From NCBI RefSeq assembly GCF_000499385.1, contig NW_013655188.1, positions 4,664 to 49,412 of the forward strand: a stretch of DNA of 44,749 nt. The letters run 5' to 3'. Both the position numbers and the translations under genes were made by a program. Source of the DNA: Eimeria necatrix (lineage: Eukaryota; Apicomplexa; Conoidasida; Eucoccidiorida; Eimeriidae). The notes under the pieces are model-generated. The model was not told where the DNA came from. It saw only the letters and a list, made by a program, of their open reading frames with translations, and ran no database searches. This document shows, one piece after another, positions 33,524 to 44,663 of this stretch. Positions within the stretch are counted from its first letter, which is position 1. Every line of letters starts with the position of its first letter.

Positions 33524-34753
33524 AGCAAGACCACAGCGAAGACAAGAAGGGACTGAGTGGTGAGCAGACACAGCAGCAGCTGCTGCTGCTGCCCCGCCTC
33601 CACCAAATCCTGCTGCAGCAGCGCGCCGCGGCAGCAGCAGCAAGCAGCAACAATGGCAGCATCTGCTGTGAAGCGCAGCACCGAAGGCTCTGCTGCTTCT
33701 GCTGCTGCTCCTGCTGCTGCTAGTGGCAGCAAATAAGCCGTGTTGCCCTGGAAGAGACACACCTGCTGCAGCTGCGGCAGCATCTGCACTCCAATTGCTG
33801 CTGGCTGCTGCTGCAGCGCAGCAACAAGAGCAGCAGGCAGAAAGCCGCGCTGCAGCGTCTTGAGGTGTACGTACACCGGGAAAAGAGGCGTTTGCTGCCA
33901 CACATCTACTATATTTAAAGGAGCCCCTGCTGTTGCAGCAGCAGCAGCAGCAGCAAACGCATCTGCTGCTTCATTAGCGTCTTGTGGCTGCTGATTCTCC
34001 TGCAGCTGCTGCTCTCGCGGCAACGCAGCAGCAGCAGCTGCTGCTGCTGCTGCTCGGTGCCACTGCAGCACGCGGTCTACGTCTTTGCGCGCTGTAGCCT
34101 CCACCTGCTGCGGCAGCAGCTGCTGCTGCTGCTGCAGCTGGAGGGGCTGCTGCTGCTGCTGCTGGACTCCCGCAGAAAGACACTGCAGCGAATCTGCCGC
34201 TGCTGCTGCTGCTGCCAGCTCAACCCGGCGCTGCGCCTCGGCTACTAGGCGAAAGAAATGCGCCGCTTCTGCTGCTGGGGACTCTGCTGCTGCTGTTGCT
34301 GCTGCTGCTCCTGCAGCAGCATCAAACACGTGGGGTGAAGGGCCCCTAGCAGCAGCAGCATGGCTGATGCTGCTGCCCGCAGCCTCCTCCATATTGTTCC
34401 TGTCGCCCCTGCTGCTGCTGCTGCTGCTGTGGCTTGTGCGAGTGTTTCTCGCAGCTATGGCTGCTGCTGCTGCTGCTGCTGCTGCCTTGGGGGCTGGCAC
34501 AAGGGCCCTCCGCAGGGCTGCTGCAGCGGCTGTTGCTGCAGCTGCCCTGAACAAACACGAGGCGTCAAATGAGCAGCAAAGGATTCGTGGGCCAGCACGA
34601 GAGCTGCTGCTGCTGGCGCTGCTGCTGCTGCTGCAGCTTCCGTTGCTGCAGCTCGTGCTGCTGCTGCATGCGCAAAGCTGGCTGCAGCAGCAGCAGCGAG
34701 TCCGTCTCGCAGATGTTCCTCTTCGTCTGTTTGCTGCTTCTTGAAATTACCAT
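26408..34753 (-). CDS. NUP155: Nup155/Nup170-like non-repetitive nucleoporin, repeat-expanded
   Basis: Likely inner-ring scaffold protein of the nuclear pore. Exons, 5' to 3': 34753-34599, 34546 to about 32757, 32634-30851, 30424 to about 29.7 kb, about 29.8 kb-29295, 29141-27918, 27772-27389, 27325-26408 (TAG). Most junctions agree in phase; the 32757 donor (GTCTTG, rather than the better-looking GTAAGT 13 bases on) and the 29.7 kb join are unresolved. Support is an ordered series of weak family matches: LCLLTTQSLLVFAVVL, EDLAVSLPSD, CSLYACIGGQLLQF and AADDSSGVYLLLL for the N-terminal beta-propeller, LLTLVTARGDRVLLL, then RLALLLGRLWGTPLYTAT and LAYLEWLCAQLDLLLQQ for the alpha-helical C-terminal half. 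Ala, Gln and Ser runs separate nearly every conserved block. Intron 30850-30425 holds a minisatellite. The gene is secure; the family call is moderately secure, and another large propeller/solenoid protein is the alternative. Confidence 0.7.
30484..30768. repeat. AGCTAGC minisatellite C, inside a nucleoporin intron
   Basis: Same decamer family as arrays A and B, with a higher-order unit of about 40 bp repeated at about 30611, 30651 and 30711. It occupies most of the intron 30850-30425. Confidence 0.9.
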
Positions 34754-34965
34754 TTTAATTGAATCTGTTTTCCTTGACTTTGTCCACCTTCAATTTGCTG
34801 CTAAGCAGCAGGACCGCAGGTGCTTCTGCTGCAGTGTGCTGCGCGGCCTTGCCAGCCATCTTCGCAGCAACTGGGGTGTGCGTACACCTCAGAGCCACAC
34901 AAACTGCATTATGCATGCAATTAATTGAAAAGGGAAGCAGATACGGCTTCCATTTGCTTCGGCGC

Positions 34966-34997
<32 letters not shown>

Positions 34998-35138
34998 TGC
35001 GGCAGCAGCGCCGCAGACACCGCGACCTTCGGCAACAGCTTTTTATCGCGGCTCCGCGTTTGGCTTTGACTCATTTTCTTGCTTTTAAGGTTATTGCCGG
35101 TGCTGCTGCGCCTGCGAAGCAGCAGCAGCGGCTGCTGC

Positions 35139-35169
<31 letters not shown>

Positions 35170-35323
35170 GTTGACTGCAAAGGAGCTCCTGCTGCAGCAA
35201 ACAGCGCCGCCGCAAGTTGGCAGCCCAACAGCACCACCACCACCTGAAAGGCTCAAAAACTGAGCAGCAGCAGCTGCAGCAACAGCAGCAACGTAGCCAC
35301 CGGAAGCACCACCCACGACGGCG

Positions 35324-35370
<47 letters not shown>

Positions 35371-35412
35371 CCGTCTGCCATGTGGCCAGAAATAACGCTT
35401 TCTTAAAGGCTG
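34754..35412. other. Divergent promoter region between the nucleoporin and ICMT genes
   Basis: Shared upstream region of about 660 bp with a TGCATGCA-like site near 34913, a VYVHL-type palindrome at 34875-34888 and a CAG run at about 34969-35010. CTG-type DNA from about 35.1 kb may be 5' leader or an unrecognised intron of the ICMT gene. Confidence 0.5.
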
Positions 35413-35508
35413 ATGAAGAGCCAGTCAGCTGCAGCGCCAGCTGTACACGTGGGCAGGGAACTTTATTTTGAAATGCAAGCACCAGGAGCATCTGGGGCAG
35501 CAGCAGGA

Positions 35509-35543
<35 letters not shown>

Positions 35544-35760
35544 AGTCCGCCTGCGTCGGACCCCTCCCCCTCCTCCGCCGCCGCTGCTGCTGCGCGAAGT
35601 GCGGCCGACAGAGCAGCAACTAAGGGAAGCAGCTGCTGCTGCAGAGGCTGCTGCTGTTTGCCCCTTTCTTCTGGCACAGTGGCCAAGAGAAGCAGCAGCA
35701 GCAGCAGCAGCAGCAGACAGCACGGAAATGACAGCAGCAGCAAGAGCAGCAGTGCAACGG

Positions 35761-35792
<32 letters not shown>

Positions 35793-35889
35793 TGCTAGCG
35801 CATCAGTGGGAGCTGCTGACTCCGCAGCAATTCGCGACCCCCTTGCAGTAGCTGCTTGCAGGCGGCACCTTGACTGCAGCACAAGCAGT

Positions 35890-35934
<45 letters not shown>

Positions 35935-36218
35935 TCCTGCTGCTGCAAGGACGGCGACGGCAGCAGCAGCCACGAGCTGGACCTGGTGAAAGGCAGCCGC
36001 CGTCGCCTGCAGATGGTTCGACTGGGGTCATTTGTTGCTGGGGCTCTTTGTGGTTTGCTGCTGCTGCTGCTGGAGCAGCAGCAGCAGCAGCAGCAGCTTC
36101 TGCTGCAGCAGCTGCCAGGCCAGGAGCAGCAGCAGGGCGAAGGATACCTCATCCGGCAGAATGTGTCCCGGGGATTTTGGCTCATCATGTTTGCTGGCGT
36201 TCTAGTGCGGAAGCAGCC

Positions 36219-36281
<63 letters not shown>

Positions 36282-36789
36282 GAGGTCGTTAGCGGCGGAC
36301 ATGGGGTACCAGTGCGTGGCATTGTTTGTGGGGGGTTGCTGCTTTTTGTTTTTCCCGCTGCTGCTGCTGCAGTGCCGGGTGTCGTGCGCAGCAGCAGCAG
36401 AAGGTTTGTTCATTTTGCTGCTGCTGCTGCACCACTACTCTGAATACCTTTTTGTTGCTGCTTTTCACCCCCAAGATTTGAGCTTCGATTCTTTTCTTAT
36501 AAACAACAGTCCAGTGTATGCAGCAGTGCTGCTGCTGGCGTTGCTGGAGCAGCAGCTGAAGCCTTCCGTTGCTGCTGCAGTGCTGAACAGCAGCAACGCG
36601 CTGCTGCTGCTGCAGCTGCTGCTGCACCAGCAGGTGCACCTCCCGCAGCTGCTGCTGCAGCTCCACACTTTCGCGTGGCACGCGCTGCTGCAGCGGCCGC
36701 TGCTCGCGAGCGACTTGGATTTGCTGCTGCAGCAGCCGCAGCAGCAAATCCTGCAGGCGCAGGAGTCGGGGGCCGCGGGCTCTCCCGCT

Positions 36790-36821
<32 letters not shown>

Positions 36822-37381
36822 CCTCGCAGCGGACCCGCGCTCGGGCCTGCACTGGCAGCTCTGGGCCCTGTGGCTGCTGTGCGCAGTGGCTGCTGCTGGC
36901 TTTGCTGCTGCGCTGCTGGGGCTGCTGCTGCGGGCTCTGGGCTTCTTAACTTTGAAGCAAAACTTCACTCACAAAATTCGCATGCAGAAGCAGCAGGGCC
37001 ACCGGCTGTGCGTGGCTGGGGTGTACAGACACTGCCGCCACCCGGCCTACGCGGGGTGGTTTTGGTGGGCCGTTGGTGAGCGATCTGCGACGATTTTGCT
37101 GCTTTTTGTTTTATTTTTGCATTATTTTATTTTATTTTTTATTTTTTATTTATTTTTGTTTTTTTATTTTCTTTTTGCGCTCTTTTGGGCTCCTTTGGCC
37201 CTCGTTTCGACCCCGGCTGCCTGGGGGTTCGGCTGCACACTTTGCTGCAGTTCCCTCGGGTGTTTTATTTCTGCTTTTTGTTTCTCTTCTTTTGATTTCA
37301 TTTGAAGTAATTCATTTACTTTTTGTGAACTGTTTTTAAAATATTTCATTATTTGTTTTATTTCAACTGAAAGAATTCAGT

Positions 37382-37420
<39 letters not shown>

Positions 37421-38095
37421 GCGGCGGCGCTGCGCTCGCAGTGGCTGCTGGCCGGTGGCTTCGCGGCGGGGTTATTAGTTTATTTGCTGCTGCTGCTGCT
37501 GCTCTTGCTGCTGCTGCTGCTGCTGCTGCTGCAGGCTCCCAGGTGCTGCTGCTCAACGTGGTGTGTTGCTGTTTGTTCTTCTTCGTTTCTTTTATTTTCT
37601 TTCGGGAAAGAATTTTTTTCGAAGAGAAGCAACTGGTGAAAATGTTTGGCGAGGACTACGAGGTGTACAGACACCGCGTTAGAACCATTGGGTGAGCTGC
37701 AGCTCTGGCAATTCATTTTTAATTCATTTCTTTCTCTTTTCTTTGTTGCTGGGACTTTTGTGACAGTTCATCTTTTAATCCATTTATTTGTTTCTTTTTT
37801 CTCTCTTCATTGCTGCAGCTTTTGCCCAGCCAGAACTTGAGCTGTCTTTGTGTTTATTTTTTTTTATTTCGCTGCTGCCACAAAACCCTCTTTTTGTTTT
37901 ATTTTAATTCTTTCTTCACTGAGGCTCTTAGTTGCTGCTGCTGCTGTAACTGCTGCTGCTGTGACTGCTGCTGCTGCTGCTGCTGTGACTGCTGCTGCTG
38001 CTGCTGCTGCTGTTTGTTTCTGCAGCATTCCTGGACTTCAGTCTGCGCTTGACGCAGCAGAGCAGGCGCAGCGACGCTCTCCGCCTTCTTCTTAG
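35413..38095 (+). CDS. ICMT: Isoprenylcysteine carboxyl methyltransferase
   Basis: ER-membrane enzyme that methylates the C-terminal prenylated Cys of CaaX proteins using S-adenosylmethionine. Exons: 35413-37075, 37535-37691, 38026-38095 (TAG), phase-consistent, about 629 aa. Family landmarks are HHYSEYLFVAAFHP, SFDSFLINNSPVY, a hydrophobic span, LKQNFTHKI, GVYRHCRHPAYAGWFWW (the RHP SAM-binding motif), then SQVLLLN, a membrane segment, FFRERIFFEE, FGEDYEVYRHRV and IPGL. The family is normally about 280-350 residues; the excess is an N-terminal extension of about 200 residues and Ala/Ser/Gln runs between membrane segments. The start at 35413 (MKSQSAAAP) is the first ATG of the frame; a later Met is possible. 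Introns carry CTG runs. Confidence 0.93.
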
Positions 38096-38844
38096 TGCGT
38101 TGAGTTGGTTTGCTTTTTAAACATGCAGCAGCAGCCTGCTGCAGCAGCAGCCTGCTGCAGCAGCAGCTGCAGCAGCAGCAGCAGCTGCTGCTGCCGGAGT
38201 AGCAGCAGCGGCTGCTGCTGGCAGAAGCAGCAGCAGAAGCAGCAGCGACCTGCTTGCTGTTTTGTCTCTGCATTCAGAGACTCGCGGAACGGAGCTCGGA
38301 GTGTAACAAGGCCCCGAATAAATAAAAAATAATAAATAATAAATAACAAAACAATAAAGAACAAATAATTAAATTACAAAACAATTAAGAGCAATTGAAC
38401 AAGTAGAAGACGCAAAACAATTAAAATGAAACTTCAGTCTGGGGCGCCCTGGCAGCAGCAGTTCGAGCTGCAGATACACCTGGGCCTCCGGCACTTTCAC
38501 GCGAACAAAGTTTTATAAAAGTTTCAAACTTTTGCTGTTTTTTATTTATTTTAATCAGTTTATTATTTTAATTCTCTTACGCAAGCTTTTATTGTTTTTT
38601 TATTACTTCAATTCTTCTACGCTGTTCGGGCACAATGCATGCATTTAATGCATGCCACGCTTTTCCTGCCGTTTTAAACACCAGCAGGAAGGCAAACTGG
38701 TCCTGCTGCTGCTGCTGCTGCTGTTTCTGTGGCCCCAAAGTGTGAGTTGTTGCAGCAACTCTAACTATTTATTATTCTGCGATTTGTTTTAATTGCTGCA
38801 TGCACACTGTTGCCGCTGTTGAGGGCATTCAGATTCAGATCTGG
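38096..38844. other. AT-rich region downstream of ICMT
   Basis: CAG/CTG runs to about 38.25 kb, then AT-rich DNA with TGCATGCA-type sites near 38636-38660. An ATG at 38426 opens 30 codons (MKLQSGAPWQQQFELQIHLG), and 38685-38741 is bounded by an AG and a good GTGAGT donor and would encode QEGKLV followed by a Leu-rich segment. They could be upstream exons of the tentative gene that follows, but the first has a poor donor. Confidence 0.3.
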
Positions 38845-39703
38845 ATGGTGCCGCAGCAAGACAGGTTTTGAGCAAGAGAGAGATGAGGCAGCAAAACTGG
38901 AACTTTAGTCGCACCCAAAACTTATTCTGTTAGCTTTATCTGAATTATATTATTCTAGAAATTAAACATCAAATAATGAGAAGGCGCGGGTTGAGTAGAA
39001 AGTCAGTTTGTTGACCATGCGCAGCTGTCCGTACACCCCAGCAACCCTACCGCGCAGCCGCTGGCCACGAGACGATTCACTTCTTTCTAACTCGCCGACT
39101 CCAAACTTTTAATTCTTTTCAAAATGGGAGACACAAAACCCACTTTGCAAGCGCTGGCTTGGCGCAGTTGGCAAAAAAGGCTCCGCCGTCGCTCAGAAGC
39201 TTCGCTTCCGTGCCACTCGGCGGCGTCGAAGGACTCGAAAGTGCAGTGGAAGAAGGTGAATTCGGAGTTTCTGCGCAATTAAAGTGCACTTATGAATATT
39301 TTAAACATTTAAAATGATTTTTTATTCAAAATAAATCCTAAATTTCTGCTCAAGAAGAATATTCCACCCATCCGCTGTTCGGGCTCGTCTGCAGGAAACT
39401 GTCGCGTGGGAAAAGCGGCACTTCGCAGTTTGGGTTCGTTATAAGGCCGGCGAAGTGAGGCTGCATCTTTGCTGCAGCTAATTTTCCAATTCAATTAAAA
39501 GTATTATTTCCACTTTTCAATTAAAAGTATTCTTTCCACTTTTCCGATTCTTTCCACTTCGTCTTATTTCTTTCCACCTTCCCACTTCCAGCTCGCAGTC
39601 AACGGAGAGCAGCGCGGCCGCCCCCTCAATTCCCCCTCGTGAGTGTTCTTTTGAACTTTTTAAATAAAAAAAAGCTAATAGTACACGCAGAAGCAAGGGT
39701 GCT

Positions 39704-39740
<37 letters not shown>

Positions 39741-40126
39741 GTGACGCAGAGGGCGAACTGGGACTGTGGAAGCCGGAGAACAAAAGCAAAAAGACAGAAA
39801 AGTTGTCTTTTTCTTCTTTAAGTTCCTTTTCGAAAACTGGCAAAAATAAGAAAAGTAAAAACTTGAAAAAAAAACGCCCTGTGGGGAAAATGGGCGCGGC
39901 GGCGCAGGTGGAAGTGCGGAAGAGTTTCCGTCTTGCAACACTAAATGTAATTTGAATTGGATTTAATTTGAATTAATAAAAAGTTTGAATTTAATTTCAA
40001 TTAATTCCAATTAATTAATTCATTTCTGTCTCCGTTTTATTTTTCGTCTCGCAGCCAACGACAAACTTCACCGCCGCCTTCGCCTCCTCCGAGGCCGAGA
40101 CTTCTTCCTCTTCAGATTCAGAATAA
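38845..40126 (+). CDS. Possible small multi-exon gene of unknown function
   Basis: Four short AG..GT-bounded segments join in phase: 38845-38864 (starts MVPQQDS; the AG-bounded segment begins at 38833), 39168-39255 (WQKRLRRRSEASLP..), 39395-39454 (ETVAWEKRHFAVWVRYKAGE) and 40055-40126 (PTTNFTAAFASSEAETSSSS, ending DSE and TAA). The product would be about 79 residues, basic and Trp-rich with an acidic Ser-rich end. I recognise no family. A further exon-like segment, 39599-39638, has a strong GTGAGT donor but breaks the phase. Part of 39087-39278 is also open on the minus strand. Chance is a real alternative. Confidence 0.28.
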
Positions 40127-40565
40127 AGTCCATTAGAAGATTTTTGAAATTATTTTTATTTATTTTTTATTTATTTCTTTTTCTGCAACTTCAAACTGAA
40201 AAGCTCGAAAGAATTCGTTAATTAAAAGGCCTCCCAGTGCACCTCGGAGGGCTTTTAATTTGATTTGAAAAAGAATTAAATTGCAAAAGTTTGAATTAAA
40301 AAAATGAAAATAAAAACAATTTGAACTCTTAAGCTGGAGCTTTCTGCACACACAAGTTGAATTGAAAGTGAAGGGTTTGCATTATTATTATTTTTTTAAT
40401 TCTTCTTTCCTTTTAAAATGTTTGCATGCACTCATTCTTGAAGTTTTAATTTAATTTAATTTAATTGAGAGAATTAAAACCCCCTTTTCTTTATTTCTAA
40501 CTGAACTGAGCTTCGCAGGGCCTGCGGCTGGCCCGGACGCGGGGCCTCGTTCGCAGCAGCAAATT

Positions 40566-40640
40566 GATTAAATGAAGTCAAATTAAATTGAATTAAATCG
40601 AATTAAATTGAATTAAATTGAATTAAATTGAATTAAATTA
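40566..40640. repeat. GAATTAAATT decamer tandem array
   Basis: About seven copies of a 10-bp AT-rich unit. Confidence 0.9.
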
Positions 40641-41641
40641 AACTTTCTGCTGCAAACAGCAGCAAACTGGTAGAATTAAAAGGGCAAATGAGCACAGCGG
40701 CGAAGGCCAGGGCGCAGCGGCGCGGGCGCGCGCGGGGGTTTGGGTGGAAACGAATTGAAAGAATTGAATTAAAAGAAAAACTTGCGGAAGTTTGTGAAAT
40801 AAATGAAATGAATTTGAATTAAATGAATTTGAATTGAATTAACTTCAGTTTTCCGCAAAGGGTTTCGCGTGGCTGCTGCGCGGCTCGCCGTGGTCCACCG
40901 TGCTTTCCGCGGGCGCCGCAGCTGGAAAGCTGCAGCCTCGCGGCCAAAACTTGGCCGCTGCTTTTCCGTCTGAAGTGAAATAAGTTGGCGTTTTGTTTTT
41001 GCAAAAGCTTTTGAAAAAGAAGAACTCGAAGTTGAATTCGAAGGAGAAGTCCGCAGGCCCCGATGCAGTCGGTGGCTGACCGGCAGCAGCCACCAGCCAG
41101 CAGCAGCGCAGCAGCAGCAAGCGGCCAGCAGCAGCGGCGCCCCGCGTTTAGCCTGCGATCTCGTTTATAAATATTGTCAAATTGAATTTAAAGTGGCTGA
41201 AGATCTGTAGCCCTGGACTTTGCGATTAAGACAAGTGAGCCGCCTCAGGTGTCGACGCGGCCGTCTGCGGTGCACTGCCGCTGCGCTCTCGAGGCCGTTT
41301 CTCCGAACTTTCGATTCTTTGCCGAGCATTTCCTTCTTTTGCACTTTAAAACGTTTGACTGCACTTTTAAAACTCTAGACACGTCTGTACTTGTGGAGGC
41401 ATCAGTGCAGCGGCCACGCACACGGCCGCTGCGTGGCGTGCTGCGCAGCTCGCGCTGCAATCTTTGCAGTTTCGGCTCGAACTTTGAACGAAAAGCCTCT
41501 TTCTGCGCATTTCTCGAAGTCGCGGAGGTTAAAAGGCGACTTTTTGCGCATTTTCTGCCGGTTTTGGGGCCTTGGGGCCCGAGCTTTCCCTCAGTTTCAA
41601 CTCGCTTTCCGTTCGTCTCGAGGTGTTTGCAGGTTTCGAGA

Positions 41642-42115
41642 ATGGCGGACGGCAAGCAGGTGCTGGGGAAGGTCACCGGCTGGCTCGGCGTGATCACCGG
41701 GGCCTTCACTATAATAGTCTGGTGTTTTTTGCTGAGTGCGCGGGACCCGAAGATCAAGTTGGACTCGGAAGACGCGCTGAACGACATAAATAAGGTGTTC
41801 TGGCGGCTGGCGCTGTTCACGTTCACCCCCTCCGTCTTCTTCGACATCTGGACGCCCTTCGTGATGGGCTTCGTGTCGATTTTGTGTCACTTTCAGAAGT
41901 TCGACTTGACTTGGATGTGCAAGACTTACATCCACTACTTCATTTGGAACTTCGCGCTGGGGCTCTTCGGCAACATTGGCTACGCAGGCGGCGTCGGCAT
42001 CATCTGCAGCGCCTTCGCCTTCCTCACGGCTTTGCTTTCTCTCATTTGCATTTTCATTTTGCCCGGAGAAAGTCCCAAGCTGGGGCTCAACTCGCCCAAG
42101 GTCAGCACCAGGTAG
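41642..42115 (+). CDS. Small multi-pass membrane protein, 157 aa, unknown function
   Basis: Single uninterrupted frame from ATG (context GAGAATGGC) to TAG, with no homopolymer runs. Hydrophobic segments at about residues 10-33 (GWLGVITGAFTIIVWCFLLS), 51-82 (around FWRLALFTFTPSVFF), 93-113 and 116-144 suggest four membrane spans with short polar loops and a polar C-terminus (PGESPKLGLNSPKV). Size and layout recall Golgi/ER tetraspan families such as the COPI-associated/TVP group, but I see no diagnostic motif and do not assign it. The even composition and lack of repeats mark it as a conserved gene like MyoA, not a chance frame. Confidence 0.8.
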   Translation: MADGKQVLGKVTGWLGVITGAFTIIVWCFLLSARDPKIKLDSEDALNDINKVFWRLALFTFTPSVFFDIWTPFVMGFVSILCHFQKFDLTWMCKTYIHYFIWNFALGLFGNIGYAGGVGIICSAFAFLTALLSLICIFILPGESPKLGLNSPKVSTR

Positions 42116-42454
42116 GCCTGCAGCAAAGGCTTTCGCTGGGGCCGCTCGCGCTGGGCTCTGCTGCAGCAGCTGCTGCAGCAGCTGCTGCACGCCTGCTGCG
42201 CTGCAGCAGCTCGCAGCGCGTGCCCGGGGCCCCGCTTTCTGGGCTGCGCAGTCTCCAGAAAGTGGCATTTCTTTTGCCTCCCGTTGCCTTTTTGTCTTTC
42301 CTTCTGTCTCTACACTCGAGAGACAGAAGGCCCGCGGTGTACATCCACTTGGCACAGATTTACAGTGTCTATACAGACACCCGAGGCCCTCGGGGCCTCA
42401 GTTTTCCCCATTTAATGCTGCTGTCCACTCTAGAGGGCCCCAAGTTCCCTAGGG

Positions 42455-42525
42455 GCTGCTGGGGGGCCCCCTGGGGGGCCCCCGGGGGGCCCCCTGGGGG
42501 CCCCCTGGGGGCCCCCAGGGGCCTC
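42455..42525. repeat. GGGGGCCCCC palindromic block
   Basis: Six alternating G5-6/C5 blocks, self-complementary and G-run rich, in intergenic DNA. Confidence 0.9.
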
Positions 42526-42815
42526 CAGGTGTACAGACAGCTGGGAGCGGCGGCAACTACAATTTACAGCCCGACAAAGACAGCCCAACGCAGCGTCCGT
42601 TGACTTGAAATAAAACTGAGAGGCCAGTGACTGTCTTCGGGGCTTTTCTTCTTTCTAGAAGTTAAAATAAGTTAAAATAGCACTGAGACCAAATGGCCTG
42701 CAGCGCCAAAGGGTGGGGGGGGGCCCCACAGGGGCCCCCACCCAACACGGCCAAACAGTTCACTGCGCAGGTGCTCTTCTACAGCCATTTCCCTAGGTGG
42801 ACAACAGCCAAATAA

Positions 42816-42890
42816 TATATATATATATATTTATGTGTATATATATATTTATGTGTATATATAATGTATGTATATATATGTGCAATATAT
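42816..42890. repeat. TA-rich microsatellite
   Basis: TATATAT/TTATGTGTA repeats; the frame through it is not coding. Confidence 0.85.
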
Positions 42891-43898
42891 ATATTTTGTA
42901 CACATGTATACACACGTGGTTAGCAACAGTAACAGTTCACGTTTCCACAGAACTACTTTTGTGTATTTCGTAGCAAGACAAGTGCAGTCTACAATTATAT
43001 TACAAGTCCAGCACAAGAGCCACAGAGCGCCGCAGCGAGAAGTAAAGATTTATATTTGTGGGAAGGAATTGTCGTTTGTGCATTTGGTGAGTAGTCCTTT
43101 CGGAGCCACGGAGTGTATGTACACCCCGTTCTGGGGCACCTGTTGGCACCTCACGCGCAGCAGTGTGCGTTGCCTGTGAGTCTAATCATAATTTGTTTTT
43201 CTTTGTGGCTTTCTCGGGGCCTTTTTGCTTTAAATTGCTTCGCAATTCAACTACATTGGCCCCCGAGTTGAGGCTGGCCCCCAGGGTCCCTTGGGCTGCA
43301 GTTCATTGCTGGAAGCAGCAAGAGCGCCTGGGATTAGCAATTAGCCGCAAATGGAAGTGGAATTACTTCGTTGCTGTGGAGCCATTCATAGCTTACCGCC
43401 AAAGACAGAAGCCCCCCGTGCACAGCAGCAGGCAGGGCCGTTGTTGTAGGCCCGAGTCCCAGTCGAGGGGCTGCAGAGGCTGAATAAAAAATAATAAGAA
43501 GTTAATTTCGTTCGAACTGAATTGTTTTTGTCGGCGAGTTTGCGGTGTACGTACACCTGAACTCGGCGCACCCTGAGCATGCGGCCGCGTGGTTGAGGGG
43601 CTGGCAGGGGTTGGGGTGGAGTTGCGCAAATGGAGTTTTTCTTTTTTGCGAGTCTGGACAATTTGTGAAATAGTGACGAAGAGGAGAATTTGGAATTGAG
43701 TGGGTGGCGGCGAAGTCCCAGAGCCCCGCGCCCGCTGCGCCTCGGCCTCCGTTCTTCTGCGAACTGCGGCTCCCGCGACGCCACACATTGCTGCTGCTGC
43801 TTCTTTTTGCAGAAACTCTTTTTAGTTTTGCTTTTTTAGTTTATATTTTCCAGTTGTTGCGTTTCTTCCGCCCTGCCTGGCCACGGCAGCGCCGCAGC

Positions 43899-44663
43899 AT
43901 GATGCTGGTGCCCAAGCGCATTCAAAAGGAAACACACAACCTGGCCAGCGAGCCCCGTAAGCCCCGCTTTGCTGCGCTGCTGCTGCGTCTGCAGCAGCAG
44001 CAGCGCCTCGCCAGCTAGCAGCAGGCTGTGCAGTTTCTTAGAAGACGCGGAGACAGCGCTGCAGCGCAGCGGCTCGGCGTGCTGCAGCCCGTGCTGCTGC
44101 TGCTGCTGCTGCTGCTGCTGCAGTTGCTGCAGCGGGCGGGCGGCCGCAGCAGCAGCGCGGGGCAGCGCGCCCGCCCCGGCAGCGCAGCGGGAGCGCTGCA
44201 GCCGGCTCCGCAGCACCTGCAGCAAACCCTTGCTGCTGCTGCTGCTGCTGCTGCTTGTCTTTGCATGCAGCCCCAGGAATCGAGGCCGCCCCAGACCCCT
44301 CCAACTACCGCTACTTCAAAATCATAATGACTGGGCCTGCAGGGACTCCCTACGAGGGTGCGTGTGGGGCCATTAATGCCATTAATGGCATTTTAAATAA
44401 TTCCAACAATCAAATTACTTTAATACTAATGGCAGAAGCAGCAGCAGCAGCAGGGAGGGTCAAAGGGGCCAAAAAGTCTCGCCAAATTGCCTTGCATGCG
44501 TTTGAAAAAGTGTTTTTGTCTTTGCCATTTTTTTATTTCACTTCTGTCTTTGCTGACGGCCAGGCGGCCGCTACCGCCTCGAATTGTTTTTGCCCGAGCA
44601 GTACCCCATGGAGCCCCCCAAAGTCCGCTTCCTCACCAAGATTTACCACCCCAACATAGTGCG

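Larger units (their letters stand above)
42116..43898. other. Intergenic region upstream of the Ubc13-like gene
   Basis: Contains a CTG/CAG palindromic stretch (42160-42210), a GGGGGCCCCC-type block (42455-42525), TA microsatellite (42816-42890) and two VYVHL-type palindromes (43112 and 43544). Small frames are unsupported. A pyrimidine-rich stretch near 43800-43860 precedes the next start codon. Confidence 0.55.

Noticed and set aside
35463..36413. 316-codon minus-strand frame
   Set aside because: Antisense to ICMT exon 1, kept open by CAG/CTG runs.
41245..41847. Minus-strand 200-codon frame and the longer plus frame starting at 41249
   Set aside because: The minus frame is antisense to the membrane-protein gene. 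On the plus strand the in-frame ATG at 41642 has a good context and starts the hydrophobic protein; the 130 codons before it look like leader.
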